DNA of 64,000 bases from Holothuria scabra (GCA_037179385.1 CM074200.1:35653884-35717883); one strand, 5' to 3'; positions 1 to 12,385 are shown, counted from the first letter of the stretch. The notes: generated from the letters alone by a model not told the origin. Translations and numbers: made by a program.

Positions 1-517
1 ACATTGCATTATCAGACCTGGTATATTCTGCTATTTGGGACTTTTTGACTTCAGGACAATAGACAAAGTGGACAAAATGTGCTGCAAACAACTAAACTGT
101 GCTTGGGCAAAAGTAGGCATCATTCCTTGGTGTTGATTTTCAGAATGGCCGTCGACTTATTTAACGTTCGGTCTAAAAACGGGATGGTACGTTGGTTGTC
201 ATGGTAATTTCCCTTTTACAGTTGCCTTCAAAACTGAAACACCATAAAAGTCAGGAATAAATGCTCCTTGGATGTTTGTAAAACTCATCATCCTGTTGCT
301 CTAATATCCTGAATCAAAAGATTGCTATTATAATGTGTCCAACAACAAAACACCTCTTGAAGCAGCTACAGCATTGCTTGGCAGCTCTACCTAATGGCTT
401 TGACATGATGCATTGAACTACTTTTACTCACATTATCACAGCCTCTAGGTTCAATATTAGACAAACTGTGATACAACTACAACCCTCCACATGAGCCAAA
501 TTCTGATAACCTCCTAA
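1..517. other. No gene seen
   Basis: AT-rich non-coding sequence. I see no ORF, RNA gene or clear repeat boundary here. Confidence 0.5.
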
Positions 518-830
518 ACATGATATATTATGGTAAGAAGCTTGGGAAGATTTCATACTTAGTACGTGGATGACATATCCTAAGAAAAAGAAATTTGGTG
601 TGTTGGTGGTAAAGGTCAAGGTCATCTGGGATCACTGGAGGCTCAACAGTTGACCCAATATCTCAAGATAGAAGGCTTGAATTCATTACTTCACATGGTA
701 ATGTATTACATCCAGCAGAAAAACCACACAAGTTTTGTCTCATGTTAGAGGTCACCTAAAATCATAAGAGGCTAAAAGGCAAATTCCTAAGCATTGCAAA
801 GGTCAAGTATGACCACAAAAACCCAGTTAT
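518..830 (+). repeat. Diverged fragment of the 145-bp satellite family
   Basis: The stretch carries the recognisable order of the satellite found at 61.9-63.5 kb: 'aagcttgg(g)a(a/t)agatttcata', then 'ggtcaaggtcatctggga', 'atctcaagatagaaggcttg' and a further 'gaggtcacct'. About two degenerate units are present. It shows that the satellite family is dispersed and not confined to one array. Confidence 0.7.
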
Positions 831-880
831 TCTTGCACATTATTATGATCTTATTAAAATGGGATATCTTGCAGATACTA

Positions 881-1190
881 AGTTTGTCAATTATGGTAGA
901 CTTTTTATGATTTTTATCCTAAATCCTGCCATTATTATTAGTTCGTACATACATACACTCACTGGTATGAAGTCCAATGAAGCATCGTATAAGATTATAA
1001 CCTTTATTTTAATAAAGTGTGCTCATTTATTGCATATTTAGGTTGTCAATTTAGGTAGAATTTTCATGATTTTTATCCTATTTCCTGCCATTTTTATTAG
1101 TTCATACACACATACACTCACCAGTATGAGGTCCAATGAAACATTGTATCAGATTATTACCTTTATTTTAATATATTTATTGCATATCTC
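881..1190 (+). repeat. Two-copy tandem duplication, ~159-bp period
   Basis: Copy 1 (881-1039) and copy 2 (1040-1190) both run from 'gttgtcaatt.aggtaga' through 'atgatttttatcct', 'cacatacactcac' and 'cctttattttaat' to 'tttattgcata'. Divergence is moderate, with a short deletion near the end of copy 2. No coding potential. Its transposon or satellite origin is unknown. Confidence 0.8.
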
Positions 1191-2914
1191 ATCTGAAGAT
1201 GGGATAAATGAAAACTTTGCTTGATACAGTATATTAAACCAGTGATAAGTGCATTAATCGGAGGTTATTTGGAAGTCAAGTTGTGGACTTAAGGAAACTT
1301 ATTAAACATAGTTGACACTTTCTGCCAACAACTTTTAACATGAGGTAGCCAGGATATACTCTGTGTTAGTGCCTCTCAAGTACTCTAGGCCAAAACTGTT
1401 TACATCAATATTATTTAAGTAGTGATCTTAGTTGCCAGAAATAATTTGTTCTGACAAGGTTGGACTCAGTAATTGACTTTTCATGAGTGCATCATGATGT
1501 AGTTTTTGGCTGTTTGCTAAGAACGAATGCACTGTGCCATTTTTTTCCTATCTCTTATCATGTAAAAGTATTTACTGGGTTGTTCAGTTAAGGAGGATTG
1601 TACCACTGAAATAAATTGTGCAATAAAGTGATGCTCAAAATTTTTTTGAAAGGACAAGGAAATTGGAATTGCGTAGGACTAAGCTGATTTCATAACATTA
1701 GGCATAAGGTGGCCTCTATACAATTTATACCCGACACCCCACTTTTTGTTCAAAAAGTGATGTTACAGCAAGGTCAGCCCGACTTCCTATTATCAGCTTT
1801 CTGTCAATAGTAGCTGCCATGTCCAGCACTATGTAAACAAAGAGTCCCATTGAAAACCTCATTCATAAAGGCAGAGACTGTTTATTCAGTGCAAGCCAAG
1901 TTTGCAACCAGAGCTGCCTCAGCAGACCAGGACAATAGGCTTATCTTTTTGGACACATGTAAGCTGGTTGTGCAGCCACTGAAGCATGATGAATTGTGTA
2001 AACAAACATTGCCCTGACTGCAAAGAGGTAGCTTATGCCTAATGAAGTTGTGACTAGTTATACCCCTTAGGCTTGAAGAATGACAGAATGGACTGTGAGG
2101 CTGTTGTGAATTACATCTTTTACACAACTTGAAGTTGTGAAATAGTGCTTGTCACCATTTCATATGAAAAAAAAAATGGAAAGTTTTCTCTTCTTTAAAT
2201 TTTTATTGACATTGGAAAAGAATAAAATCATCTAGTGTTACATGTTAGGGGGTCATCATGTGTTGACCTTTCATGCCTGTTGTCTACCCGTACCTTGATA
2301 GTTCCTCCCAAAAGACCTTATGCTCCCAAAAGACCTTATGCCTTGACGTCACATTGATGTCATGTCTGGAGGAAAAAACAACGAGCACCTGTTTACTCCA
2401 CTAATTTTGGTATAGAATATACAAAGGTCTACATTGATGGGCAGCACCTAGTAGAATTTGCCCCAATTTGTAGAAGATTTATGTGTATGTCCAATTCGTT
2501 CACCATCAGCTGTCTGCAGTTGATGGTGTTGAAGGGCGTCTTTTTTGAATTGTAATTGTCATTACATGCATAAGGTTTATTCCAATCATTTTATACATTT
2601 TGGTGTTTGGATTTCCAGGAGCCACCTTCCCATGGCACAGGATTATAAAAGAATTAGAAAGCTCAAAGTTGATACCGCTTGAAATGGCTGACAATTAACC
2701 TTTCCAAGAATAATCTGATGAGCTATTGTTACGTGAAACTTGATTCCAGGGAGGGGGAGTTTTAAACTCACCAAGAGCGATATATACAGATATATGTCTC
2801 TGAACTCACCCTGTGTAGAGCACCACCATCAGTTATCATGAGACGTATTTATAATGTGGAAATCTCAGCAGGCTATTACATTGGATTCTAAGGCGCAATG
2901 TGGGACTGGAAGCT
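1191..2914. other. Non-coding, no gene recognised
   Basis: No supported gene. The only structure noticed is a two-copy 18-bp direct repeat ('tcccaaaagaccttatgc', about 2306-2341). Short ORFs here are AT-rich chance frames. Confidence 0.5.
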
Positions 2915-3111
2915 ACAATCATGGACAAAACTCCTTGGGACACCCCGTTCCCCTTCGCAATGTTGACCACAGTTAGCCTATTCACGGCATACAGTCACTC
3001 TTTCAGCGCAACATTGAAAGGGGGAGCGGGGGAGGGGAATTCATGTAAGCCTTTGAACTGAAATTCAAGAATATTATGGCAAAGTGTCCCAACAGTTTTG
3101 TCCAAGATTGT
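2915..3111. mobile_element. MITE family M, copy 1 (197 bp)
   Basis: Terminal inverted repeats (TIRs) begin ACAATCATGGACAAAACT at the left and, on the opposite strand, ACAATCTTGGACAAAACT at the right; the similarity runs about 27 bp (through TGGGACAC). Flanked by a 2-bp CT duplication (2913-2914, 3112-3113). Almost identical to the copy at 4257-4453, so both inserted recently or one was copied recently. No transposase is encoded. The superfamily is not assigned; a 2-bp non-TA duplication fits none of the commonest families cleanly. Confidence 0.9.
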
Positions 3112-3646
3112 CTGAGAATTTCGGGAAGTTAGAACTACTCGCGTCACACAGTAGAAAGTGTCATTTTGTCTTGATGGGTTGATTTGCAAAAGGGAATAAG
3201 TTAAAGCGCCCGATCGTTTATGTAGCTGTTCTCAACAGTGACTTGTTTTTGGTTTACACTGTCTTAAAATAAAAATATTGAAAAAATGTTCGTGTTTATG
3301 TATTTTTTTAAATTTGTTCAAAACAGTGACGTGTTACCTGACAAGTGCATTTTGGAGAACAGAGGCACTGATGCATCCTGTCTATTACTTCATTTTAAAG
3401 TAATTTACCGTGTTTTCTCAAGAAAAAAATATGCCGTACATGCGAACTTGACGAGACCGGCAGTGAAAGATAAGTTTAACCCAACGGTCTACCATTTATT
3501 TTGAAAGCAAATTTGGAAGCAAAACGCAATGAAATTGCTTCGGTTTAAAGAGGGAAAAAAGCATGCGTAACCAGTTTCATGTAACGTGAAAAATGGAGTC
3601 ACAGGGGTGCAATTTGCTTCAAAATATGCCCAAACCAGCCTTACTA

Positions 3647-3717
3647 ACGATCTACCATCGTTATATTTTAAAAGCTTGGATCTCAGATGTGCCTTTTAAC
3701 ATTTCATGGTAGATCGT
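3647..3717. repeat. Hairpin with 12-bp perfect arms
   Basis: ACGATCTACCAT (3647-3658) is the exact reverse complement of 3706-3717, and TTTTAAAAG/CTTTTAAC inside extend the pairing. A related GGTCTACCAT word lies near 3484. The function is unknown; it may be the remnant of a small inverted-repeat element. Confidence 0.7.
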
Positions 3718-4256
3718 GGCGCTCTTTCAGTTAAAATCTCGTCTCCTTAACACCAGTTTGCAATAGGAGTGAGAGTTCTCTATCCAAGAAATTGTTTTAG
3801 TTATATGTATATAAATACTCTCTATCGGAATAGAACGTATCCTGGCAATTTCCCGGGCCTGAAAAATATTCAAAAGTCTCTTTCCATATTTCAAATGTTA
3901 AATTATTGGCTCTAAAATTGCCTCCTCCAAGTTTAAACATGTTTTAACTGGTTTTGCATCTGTATTACGAGGAGGAATTGGTAGGCGTTCCGCCCGTACC
4001 TATGCCCATGGCTTACGAGATGCAAATTCCCCAAGAATACCTGCAACAGTCTATTCTTTATTTTCGTCCCGACTCTAAATAAATGTATACAAATGAACCA
4101 AACAACACATTATAACAACACTTTATGCTACTTACTCTTTATGCTAAAATACTCAGACCTAAAAGCCTCCGAAAAAGCTTTTCCCAAAAAGTCGGCTCGA
4201 AAAATGAAGCATTATCTATTGAATTTGTTCTCGTAAATAATACGCGTGGAGCTCAG

Positions 4257-4453
4257 ACAATCATGGACAAAACTCCTTGGGACACCCCGCTCCCCTTCGC
4301 AATGTTGACCACAGTTAGCCTATTCACGGCATACAGTCACTCTTTCAGCGCAACATTGAAAGGGGGAGCGGGGGAGGGGAATTCATGTAAGCCTTTGAAC
4401 TGAAATTCAAGAATATTATGGCAAAGTGTCCCAACAGTTTTGTCCAAGATTGT
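4257..4453. mobile_element. MITE family M, copy 2 (197 bp)
   Basis: Same length and nearly the same sequence as the copy at 2915-3111, with the same TIRs. Flanking duplication is AG (4255-4256 and 4454-4455), the reverse complement of the CT seen at copy 1. The pre-insertion site reads CAG followed by ATG. Confidence 0.9.
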
Positions 4454-5929
4454 AGATGAAAGGTGGGAGATGCATTGAGCTGATAAGAGCAATAGCATGG
4501 AGGCAAAGAAATATTTTACCATACCTCTGCTATGAAAGTGTGGGTCTCACAAAACCTCAAATATTTACAAATCTCAGGGTCTTGAGATGAATCGTGCAAA
4601 AGTTTTGAAGAAAACTTACATGTTGATTCTGCACCAGAATCACTGTTCCATATTCTCTGAAAATGTGAATCATTTTATTTCTGAGTTTCATATAATAAAA
4701 ATATTAAAAAAAAAAGTCAAGGATCAGAAATCAGTGAAAGCATCATGGGCATGTGGGGACATGGCCATTCGAGTGAGAAGAAAAAATCAGTGTAAAAATG
4801 TTATACAGTCAATGGTTGTATTTTCAAAAAGTTGGGGGAGGGGGGGGGGTTGAGGGTACCTCCCAAATCGATGCCGGGCCATGCAAAGCATGAATGACTA
4901 TGGGCACAACTTGGGAGTGTATTTGAAGAATTTAACATTATCTTGTACTATTTTACTCTGGTTCATAATTTGTGCAATTACTGGAAATCTGGAAATAAAT
5001 GTTGTATGCAATGTCATTCAAATGACGTGTCTTGGCAAATGATTTGGGTTTTTCCTGGTTGTTTCAATTATAAAGTGTAGTGAAAAATTGAAAGTATTCT
5101 TGGGAGTAAAATTTCCCCTTGGGTTGCAGTGGTTGAATAAAGTTAACAGGGGAATGCTCTGGGGCAGGCTTCTTCAATTACCTTTTGCTGAAGAACGTCA
5201 TGTGTGTATTTTAGCATGCGTTCGTAGGCCCCAGGGAGTAAAGGGGAATGGGTTCTCCCCTTCCAACACACCCTTCCCTGTCTGCCCGTTGAAACTTTTC
5301 TTATCTTGTCAGGGCACGCATTTTCCGATGAACATTTGTCATCAAGTTTGTTACTTTTTTAGTAAATCCTCTTGTTTAAGCAACTTCCGGAAATCGTGAA
5401 GGTGGATTTTTTCGTTAGATTCAAAAAAATACTAAGAGCAAACATTTTGCCCTTGCCTAGGTTAGGGGCTAAGTGGCATTTGAAGATCCATTTGAAGATC
5501 TAGGAATCGGGGAAAAAATTCAGTCGTGGTGAGTTGACACTGTACACGCACTATGACTGAGGTAAGTGTAAAAACACTTGAGTGTTGGTTTAGAAGTAAG
5601 GAAAATATTACTTTTTGCGAGACCAAATAATTTTTTTATTTGACCAGTTTAACTTGTTTAATTTTTAAATTTTTTTTCGGTGATAAGAGAAACTAATGCA
5701 ATCATGATGGCACATACAAAACAGCAAATTAGAGTATAAAAATAATAATGATATATACAAGTATTTACAGTTGAATTATTTAGCTTACATCACTATTTCA
5801 TCAATATTATGACTTTTATGTTAACATAACACAAGTTCAATTATTTGAAAGGAAGGAAAAACATTTCCCCCCTCGGAGAAGGACAGTTGAATTCAACGAA
5901 GAGTCTTACTAGAGTCAAAAACACTAAGT
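4454..5929. other. Non-coding, no gene recognised
   Basis: No supported gene or bounded repeat. Contains a poly-G run (about 4838-4849). The frame at 5088-5399 (103 codons) has no family resemblance, start context or neighbouring exon signal that I can see. Confidence 0.5.
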
Positions 5930-7315
5930 ATGTTTTCAATTCCGTTGCATAGTTTTCACCCGAAAAGAGGCAAGAACATTACATCTAATTGTAGCAGTGC
6001 CTTTTATCTGGTAATTTTCTGATCACTTAGAAAGTTGTTTTTTTATTGAAGTGAAACTTTCTTTTCAAAGGAAAGCTCAAAAGAACGATAAGTTCATTCC
6101 TAGTTACAAGTCTGGGAAATGCCATTTCCGGCTGTCTGAGGGGTTATATTTTTAACAATTTTCTGTACGCTCCGCGCCAACTGATGGTGGCGCTCCGCTG
6201 AGATAGTTTTTTTGGTCGAACAGATTATTTAATAGAACAACACATTTCTGCAAATTATTCTTCGTTTTGCGGCATTATTATGAAGTGAAAATTTTATTGC
6301 GACAGAAAGCCCAAAAGAATGACGGTCTTGTGTTTAGCTCCGAGCCCGGGAAATTCCATTTCCTGCTGTCTGGGGGTTCTCAATTTTTCAAAATATTTCC
6401 ATGCTCTACACTTTGATAGTATTTCGGACAGAATTACATTTTTGGACAAAAAGGACGATTCTACTTCTTCCCAAACTTAAACGCTTCCGTATGTCTAAGT
6501 CAATATATAAAACATAAAATTTCACATAAATGGGAAGCCAAACTTTTTCCGTGGGAAAATTTTCCAATATGGTGCCAAAGCCTTAATTCTGCATGATAAT
6601 ATTCAGTAACCCCTATCAAAACTACAGATCACCCCATACTTGATTTTTCTTATACGAGGATTTCTCCAATATAAGCTTCAGATTTTGTAAAGTGGCAAAA
6701 TTTTCCTATTCGTATGGATACTTTGTACAATAAATAGCCAAATCCAGTTCTGTTAACCACCCCGACGTACTACTTAGTTTTGCTAGTGAAAGGCATGTCA
6801 CTTAACAAAGAACTAAATTTTTTATTATAACAGTACCAAGAACCAAATTTTCTTCCATTACAATACAAAATTTCTTCAATAAAATAAGCTCTTAATTTTC
6901 AAATCTTCGTTCAAGGAAAGGAAAAAACTCTTCGGGCCAACTTCTAATCTCGTGTTGAAGCCTTAGTACGTAGGCATAAAGGCGTAACCCTAAAAGATTT
7001 TCAGCTGTCACTTATATAACGATTTTTATTTTGCCAATATGAAGGACAGTTTCTTCAATGAACACCCCAACTTTTTAATAATCCTTACAAAAGCCAATTT
7101 TTCAAAAATTTTAAATTTTGTCTTCAAATAAACTACAGATTTTTAAGTATTTGTTGAAAGGAGAGCCGAAAATTTCGCGCGCTACACGCGCCTTAAAATT
7201 TGCTAAGTCACGTCCCACCGTGACTGCACAAAGCCTTTGTAGGGGCATTGAAATACTGGCTCCATGTCGGGGAGCTTGCCCCCCCCCCGTCGGGGAAATT
7301 CTGGCGCCACCCCTG
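5930..7315 (+). mobile_element. Repeat element A, non-autonomous, ends in GGCGCCAC
   Basis: This ~1.39-kb stretch is homologous over most of its length to the interior of the element at 12929-15712. The shared parts are 'ttttatctggt.att', 'gggaaatgccatttccggctgtctg', a 'gcgcgctac' block and a right end 'gtcgggnaaattctggcgccacc'. It contains two diverged internal copies of a ~240-bp module (about 6045-6200 and 6285-6440). The right end is clear, but I find no matching left TIR, so the copy is probably 5'-truncated or deleted. No ORF of transposase size. Confidence 0.75.
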
Positions 7316-7840
7316 CTTTGTAGCCAGTGCTAGCCACCACCGGCTTCAGGGGAAGGTACATATTGCGGACTTCCGATGTTATTGGGACCGAATTGGAATA
7401 TTTTCCAAATGAAACTTTTAGTTGTTGGATTTGATGGCAACCTCTTTATGCGTGCATGATGGAAAGTGATCTGGATTGAATATTCATAATTTTTCGACCT
7501 CGTGCTCTTTATGAGGGCGAGTGGCAGATTTAACCCCTATTAAGCTTGAAATGAATGTATATCTATAAATGGTCATATGTAACGTTCAAGTTTAGGCCCT
7601 ACTATGTTTAGGAATGTATCATATTTGACGGCACCAAGCTAAAAGAATGCATTTTCTGTAGCACGAAATGACTGCTTCCATAGAACAGGGATCTGTTATT
7701 TACAAACAGCTCCCTAAATAAAAGCCGTTTTCCTATTTTCTATTTTTTCTTTTGATTACGCGTCCGAGTTGAAAAGAACTAAAACAGCAAGTTTCACAAC
7801 AGGTGTCCATCGTCCTCCTTGCATGGTAGGCGACCGACTG

Positions 7841-8090
7841 CAGGGTCAAGTGGTTAGAGCATCCGACTTGCAGTCGGGAGGTCGGGAGTTCGAGTCATGG
7901 CTGGGTCACATCGAAGACTTTAAAAATGGAACCTACTGCCAATCTGCTTGGTGTTCAGCATAAGCAAAGGAGTAGAGAAAACAAGCCAGTGAACCACAAC
8001 TGAAAAAAAGGCCATGGCCGGCTCGACTTGAATCAATTGGTTGGAAACTGGGCCATCAAAGCGTCAAACTCCATCTAACTTACTGCATGG
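7841..8090 (+). mobile_element. tRNA-derived SINE, head-containing copy
   Basis: The head (about 7841-7910) resembles a tRNA: an A-box-like TGGTTAGAGC, an anticodon-arm-like hairpin TCCGA/TCGGG, and a B box GAGTTCGAGTC (7886-7896). The non-tRNA body (from about 7926) contains 'ccagtgaaccacaactg' and 'ggttggaaactgggc'. The same body recurs at 17127-17274 without the tRNA head. Internal pol III promoter boxes are expected in SINEs. It could instead be a tRNA pseudogene beside a repeat, but the recurrent body favours a SINE. Confidence 0.85.
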
Positions 8091-8239
8091 TAAGCTGATT
8101 TGTATGACACAAAGGCGGTGGTGCATTTAGACTTAACAAAGTCTTCCTCCTGTTTTTCCTGTCTTCTCAAGGGTTAGAATTAGATGGAGTGATGAAACGC
8201 CAAGGAAAACACCACTATGGTACCAAAATATCACCAATA

Positions 8240-8520
8240 GGAGGCATTGTGACAACTATACCTTACCAAAGGGAATGTAGTCTTTTGTAAATTTGAAACA
8301 AATGTATACCAGTGTAAGTATCTCAGCTGCCAAGATGTGGTCATTTTTTTCCTAGTCTAAGGTAGCACGCCCCCTATTCACATGTACAACTATTTGTTTG
8401 CCCTATCATCTGACCATTAGGACAACTTATATTTTACCAAAATACCGTGTCTTTTGTCAATAAAATAAAAATAGAGAATATGAAGTATCTTTGCTGCTGC
8501 CAAGTTGTGGGAAATTGGTG
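8240..8520 (+). repeat. Old two-copy tandem repeat, ~170-bp period
   Basis: 'acaactatac.ttaccaaa' to 'gctgccaagatgtgg' (about 8250-8340) is repeated with heavy divergence at about 8420-8509 ('acaacttatattttaccaaa' to 'gctgccaagttgtgg'). No coding signal. Confidence 0.55.
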
Positions 8521-9389
8521 CATTTGTGAAGCAATTACGGGCTTTTGAAGTTGGCGGCCGTTAATGCAACGTAATAAGTTCCCTTTTGACTCACACGCTA
8601 AATTAGCATTGTTTCGAGACCCCTGCACTCTTGTCAAAGTGCACAGCTATTTGTAGATGCTACTCACTTGAAAGCTATTGAAAAAGTTAGACGATCATGG
8701 CGTTACAAAATTACCACAGGGGTGACGATCTTTGGGAAAGAGGGCAATTTCCCGATCAGTGAAAATATTGGGAGCAAACACATCGTTTTGCCCCCCCCCC
8801 CCCCGAAACAGCAGAACAAACAAAAAAAGCACTTAGTCTGGTAAACAGATTATTTTAGGGCTTTAGTGAGAGGTCAATTAATTTAAGCCTGTCGCGTTAT
8901 AAATACTGCGTTTATGATACCACATCTATCAATGTTTTGTGTATATGTCTGTCAATATTAGTGTTTAAGCGAGGTTTTTTTTCGTTCATAGATGCATCCG
9001 GTATGGGACACGATATACGGTCCCGGTTTCGGAAAAATGTTCCTCAATCCACAAACCAGATGAACCATACCGTGCCCCTGAATTGCTACATCATGACATT
9101 TTAATTTTGAGCTATAAGAAAGTTTTTATAAGATTCAATTATCCCTAGTTCTCTACAACATAACAGAAAATGTCACTTTGTGTGATATGATTTTACATAC
9201 GCTTCAAATTCATCACCTTCACGCTCTTTAAGCATATTTTGCGAAATTCATAGATATTCCATAGATATTCAATTCTATTACTTTATTAGGGTGGTTTATA
9301 ATGAAAAAAAATAATCTAAGCCAGATTTAAAAGTACTTCCTTTTTGAGGGTGTACTTTTCATGAGGATGAACACATCAAAGAAAGTAAA
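8521..9389. other. Non-coding, no gene recognised
   Basis: Nothing supported apart from a C homopolymer near 8791-8804. Confidence 0.5.
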
Positions 9390-9490
9390 AAGTGGTTCAC
9401 TATCCTTAAACTGAGTGAAGTTGTTCTCAAAGTAACTCACTTTATATAAAATGGGTCACTATGACTCAGTTTTAAGATAGTGACTCACTT
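9390..9490. repeat. Imperfect hairpin, 27-bp arms
   Basis: Arm 9390-9416 (aagtggttcactatcc...) pairs with 9464-9490 (...ggatagtgactcactt-like) at about 24 of 27 positions, with a ~47-bp loop. TGACTCA-like words lie in and near the arms. Its origin is unknown. Confidence 0.65.
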
Positions 9491-10149
9491 CTTATTTTCT
9501 ATTTGGGAGAGGAAGGCCTATATCTGCCTCTGAGTAGGTAACAAAGGGCCCGGGTAGGGTCAGGAAACCTTTGACATCGGCCAAGGAAAATTCTTTGAGC
9601 TCATGGTATCGTGAATTTAAATTGGTCTGACAAGTTAATTTAATTTTGGAGGTCACTTTCGGTATTCAAATAATTGTGTAAGCCATTTAAGAGGGTTTAT
9701 TGGGAGTTAACTACCATAAAAGTGATAGTCAAGATTTTGGGAAGAATTTAAGGCATTTTTTACCTTTAGGAAGAATATTAAGTAGCCGCAAGTCGTTCAT
9801 TAAGCACGTTCTAACTTCTTATACTCGATTTTGGTCCGGGCCATTCGAAGGCTTTTCGAAATGTGTATTACGTCTAAGATAAAAAAATGCCAAGCAAGAA
9901 TTTCACATGCTACCAAAGAGCGATAACTATTTGCCCGTTTGTATCATACAGTATTTGTGCTATGATGAGACCAAGACCATTCGAAGCGTGGACGGTACAG
10001 ACGGTTGTTGTGGTAGTGGTGAGGCCAGGGGGTGGGCCAAAATGTGACTTGACGGGATATGGAAACGAGCATCGACTTTTTTTTTTTTTTTAATTTTAAT
10101 TTCTCGTCGGTAATTAGTTTAATTTTTTTCTTAATAAAAGGCAAATTCT
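9491..10149. other. Non-coding, no gene recognised
   Basis: No gene. Contains a poly-T run (about 10078-10091) just upstream of the LINE insertion site. Confidence 0.5.
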
Positions 10150-10161
10150 AAAATAATTCCC

Positions 10162-10970
10162 GAAGGTTTTTTGAAAATTTTTTGAAATCACCTAGGTGTT
10201 CACAGTTTATTTACAACATGTGCTTAGAAACGATTGCCGAGAAACCAACGGCCATAAAGAAATGGGTAGTCAGCTTTAAAAACTTGACTGACCAGGATTG
10301 GTCCAATACTTATTGTACTCCTTGGCTCTCTACCACAGAAGCCAAGCTGCAGTATTTTCAGTTTAGATTAATCCATAAAGTCCTCCCAACGAATAGATTG
10401 CTTTGCTTAATGGGTAAGGCTGAATCCCCTTCTTGTACTTTTTGCAATATTGATGAAGAAACAATAGATCACATTTTTTGGAATTGTAGCTATACCACAC
10501 AATTTATTAAAGCGGTGGAACTTTTGTTATTTAATAAACATTTTGTTTTCTCAAGACAAAGTTTCTTTTTTTATTTTGAAAAGACCAGTCATCCCTACAA
10601 TTTTTTAGCTCTTCATATGAAAAACTATATTTTTAATTGTAAAAGAATGAAAAGTATACCTGAGGCAAATGAATTTTTCTATAAGTTTAAATTTGTGGTC
10701 AAAGTGGAAGAGTATAAAAAAGTAAGGAAAAAGAAAAATGTAAATATTGATAATATCAGAGAGGCGTTTGCCTCCTGTCCTAGTTTGTTTGATTAATATA
10801 TTGAAGGGTGTGTTTTCTAGCATTGATGTTTATGTAAATATATCTCGATTATAATAGGGTTATCACAAGATTATTAAGTTTGCAAATTTTATTTGAACAT
10901 CGTTTTGTAACACAACGTTTGGTTTTGGAGAACTTGAAATTGAAAATGAATAAATGGAGATAAAAAAAAA
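10162..10970 (+). mobile_element. 5'-truncated LINE (L1/Tx1-like) with TSD
   Basis: The insertion is flanked by a duplicated AAAATAATTCCC (10150-10161 and 10968-10979, sharing As with the tail) and ends in a poly(A) stretch after AATAAA-like 'gaataaatgg'. It holds only the C-terminal part of ORF2. About 0.8 kb remains of an element normally several kb long, the usual product of incomplete target-primed reverse transcription. Assignment to an L1/Tx1-like group rests on the style of the C-terminal zinc-finger motif and is tentative. Confidence 0.9.
10182..10796 (+). pseudogene. LINE ORF2 C-terminal fragment (zf-RVT domain)
   Basis: The 204-codon open frame has no RT catalytic core. It begins downstream of it and carries the cysteine-histidine motif CTFCNIDEETIDHIFWNC (residues about 85-102; Cys-x2-Cys...His-x4-Cys), as in the zf-RVT region after reverse transcriptase in many non-LTR retrotransposons. 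The tail is basic (runs of Lys near residues 177-187). The first Met is simply the first in the truncated copy, not a true start. The frame is uninterrupted, which suggests a fairly young insertion, but without EN and RT it is non-functional. Confidence 0.85.
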
Positions 10971-10979
10971 ATAATTCCC

Positions 10980-12174
10980 TTCATAATTGTTTTATTTTAT
11001 TATCTATTGGCATAATAGTTGCCGATGAAAACTTTGCTCTCGATAAGTTTGGTCAACCGTCACACTTTTCTCGGTTATAGTACGCGTTGGGGAGTATGAC
11101 ACCATGTCGTTCAATCATGGCGCTGAGTTTACAGATTTCGTCATATATACTTTTCTGAATATTGTTGCGAAAATTCTAAAAGGTCTTTGCTCTCGGACTA
11201 ACATGTCTTACTCCGGCCTGGTAAGATTTAATTTTATAGCTCTTAGTTAGGGACAAATTAGTGAACTCAGCATAGCAGGGCAATGTTCAGTTTGTCACTT
11301 TGAAAGGTCAACTTTCAGCTTTGGAAATTAGCCTAAATTGGAATTCAAAACTAGTCATTTACTTCCGTGATGGGGAAGCTTTTAATGTATGGCAGTCAAA
11401 ATAATTATGATTTTATCTGAAGCTCTAAGTATATAATTGGGGATTATTGCAGGCAACAGAGTGAAGGGAACTAGATTTACTGGGTTTCCTTTAATCAAGA
11501 AGAGGTTTCGTGAGATCATTTGTACATTGTAATTCATGTGTCGAGAAGACGAAGCTGGTGAAGATTTTGATTGTTGAACGCCAACTTGAATAAAAGAATT
11601 GGTACCTTATAATACTTGTTCTCGGTTTATTCGAGTCACAATGTGTCATGTTTAGTTTTAGTTTTGGCAGCTGCAAGGGGTTACCAGGATACCTCCACAC
11701 CCCACCATAACTCTAGTCTATTACCCCTTCCCCAGGACTTACCCAGAAGGACCTCAGCAACCCCCTATATTCATCGACAACTGAAGGAAGACTTGGAGGC
11801 CAGTGGAGCAACAATATATCCCTCGAAGAGATTTGGGGATTAAGGGCGACTCCTACCCAATTTAATGCTCTCTTATATTGAAAACTGCCGCAAACATTTA
11901 CACATCTTGCGCAAAATAAGCATGAAAACGGGGGAACATTCAAGTATTACAATAATATAATTAGTTTTTAATTGTCTTTTTATAAATATGACGTATTACA
12001 TTTATCAATGCAAAATTCAAGGGAAACTGCCTGAAATCGATTTTTTTCTCAGATTTAAATTTGCAACAAGAATTGAAAACTAAAGCCTGCTTAACAAAAT
12101 AAAACTAGAGAGAAAAATACGGTGTCTATGTAGGAACGGCTTTCAATGTGTGAAATGGTCTGTTTTATGTCGAT
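10980..12174. other. Non-coding, no gene recognised
   Basis: No supported gene. The small overlapping frames at 11616-11943 on both strands show no family resemblance. Confidence 0.5.
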
Positions 12175-12385
12175 AACTAGCCAAAGGTGTAACATGTCCA
12201 GGTTTAACAACTTCACCAAGAAAGTAGAGGCCGGGGAAGGAGCGTGATTCAGTGTGTAGGTAAAAGAGAAATTTAATATGTGTTAATACCTCTTGCTTTA
12301 TCATTACCTCTTTTGCCTTTAACACTCCATAAATTCCAAACATCATTTGCAAGGACCAATTCCAGGCACTCAAACTAACAGTAAT
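12175..12385. repeat. Segment c, copy 1 of the 12-20 kb tandem duplication
   Basis: Homologous to 17565-17782: shared 'aagaaagtagagg..ggggaaggagcgtgatt.agtgtgta', '(t)ctttatcattac' and 'catttgcaaggacca'. First block of the older tandem unit c-d-E. No reading frame is conserved between the copies well enough to call coding. Confidence 0.85.

Noticed and set aside
2995..3189. Two similar minus-strand frames here and at 4337-4522
   Set aside because: The similarity comes from the shared 197-bp MITE, not from a protein.
4587..5399. Frames of 88 and 103 codons
   Set aside because: Low-complexity or AT-biased, without motifs; one ends in a poly-G run.
7841..7912. Functional tRNA gene
   Set aside because: Pol III boxes are present, but the acceptor stem does not close convincingly and the sequence is joined to a body that recurs at 17.1 kb, so a SINE is the better reading.
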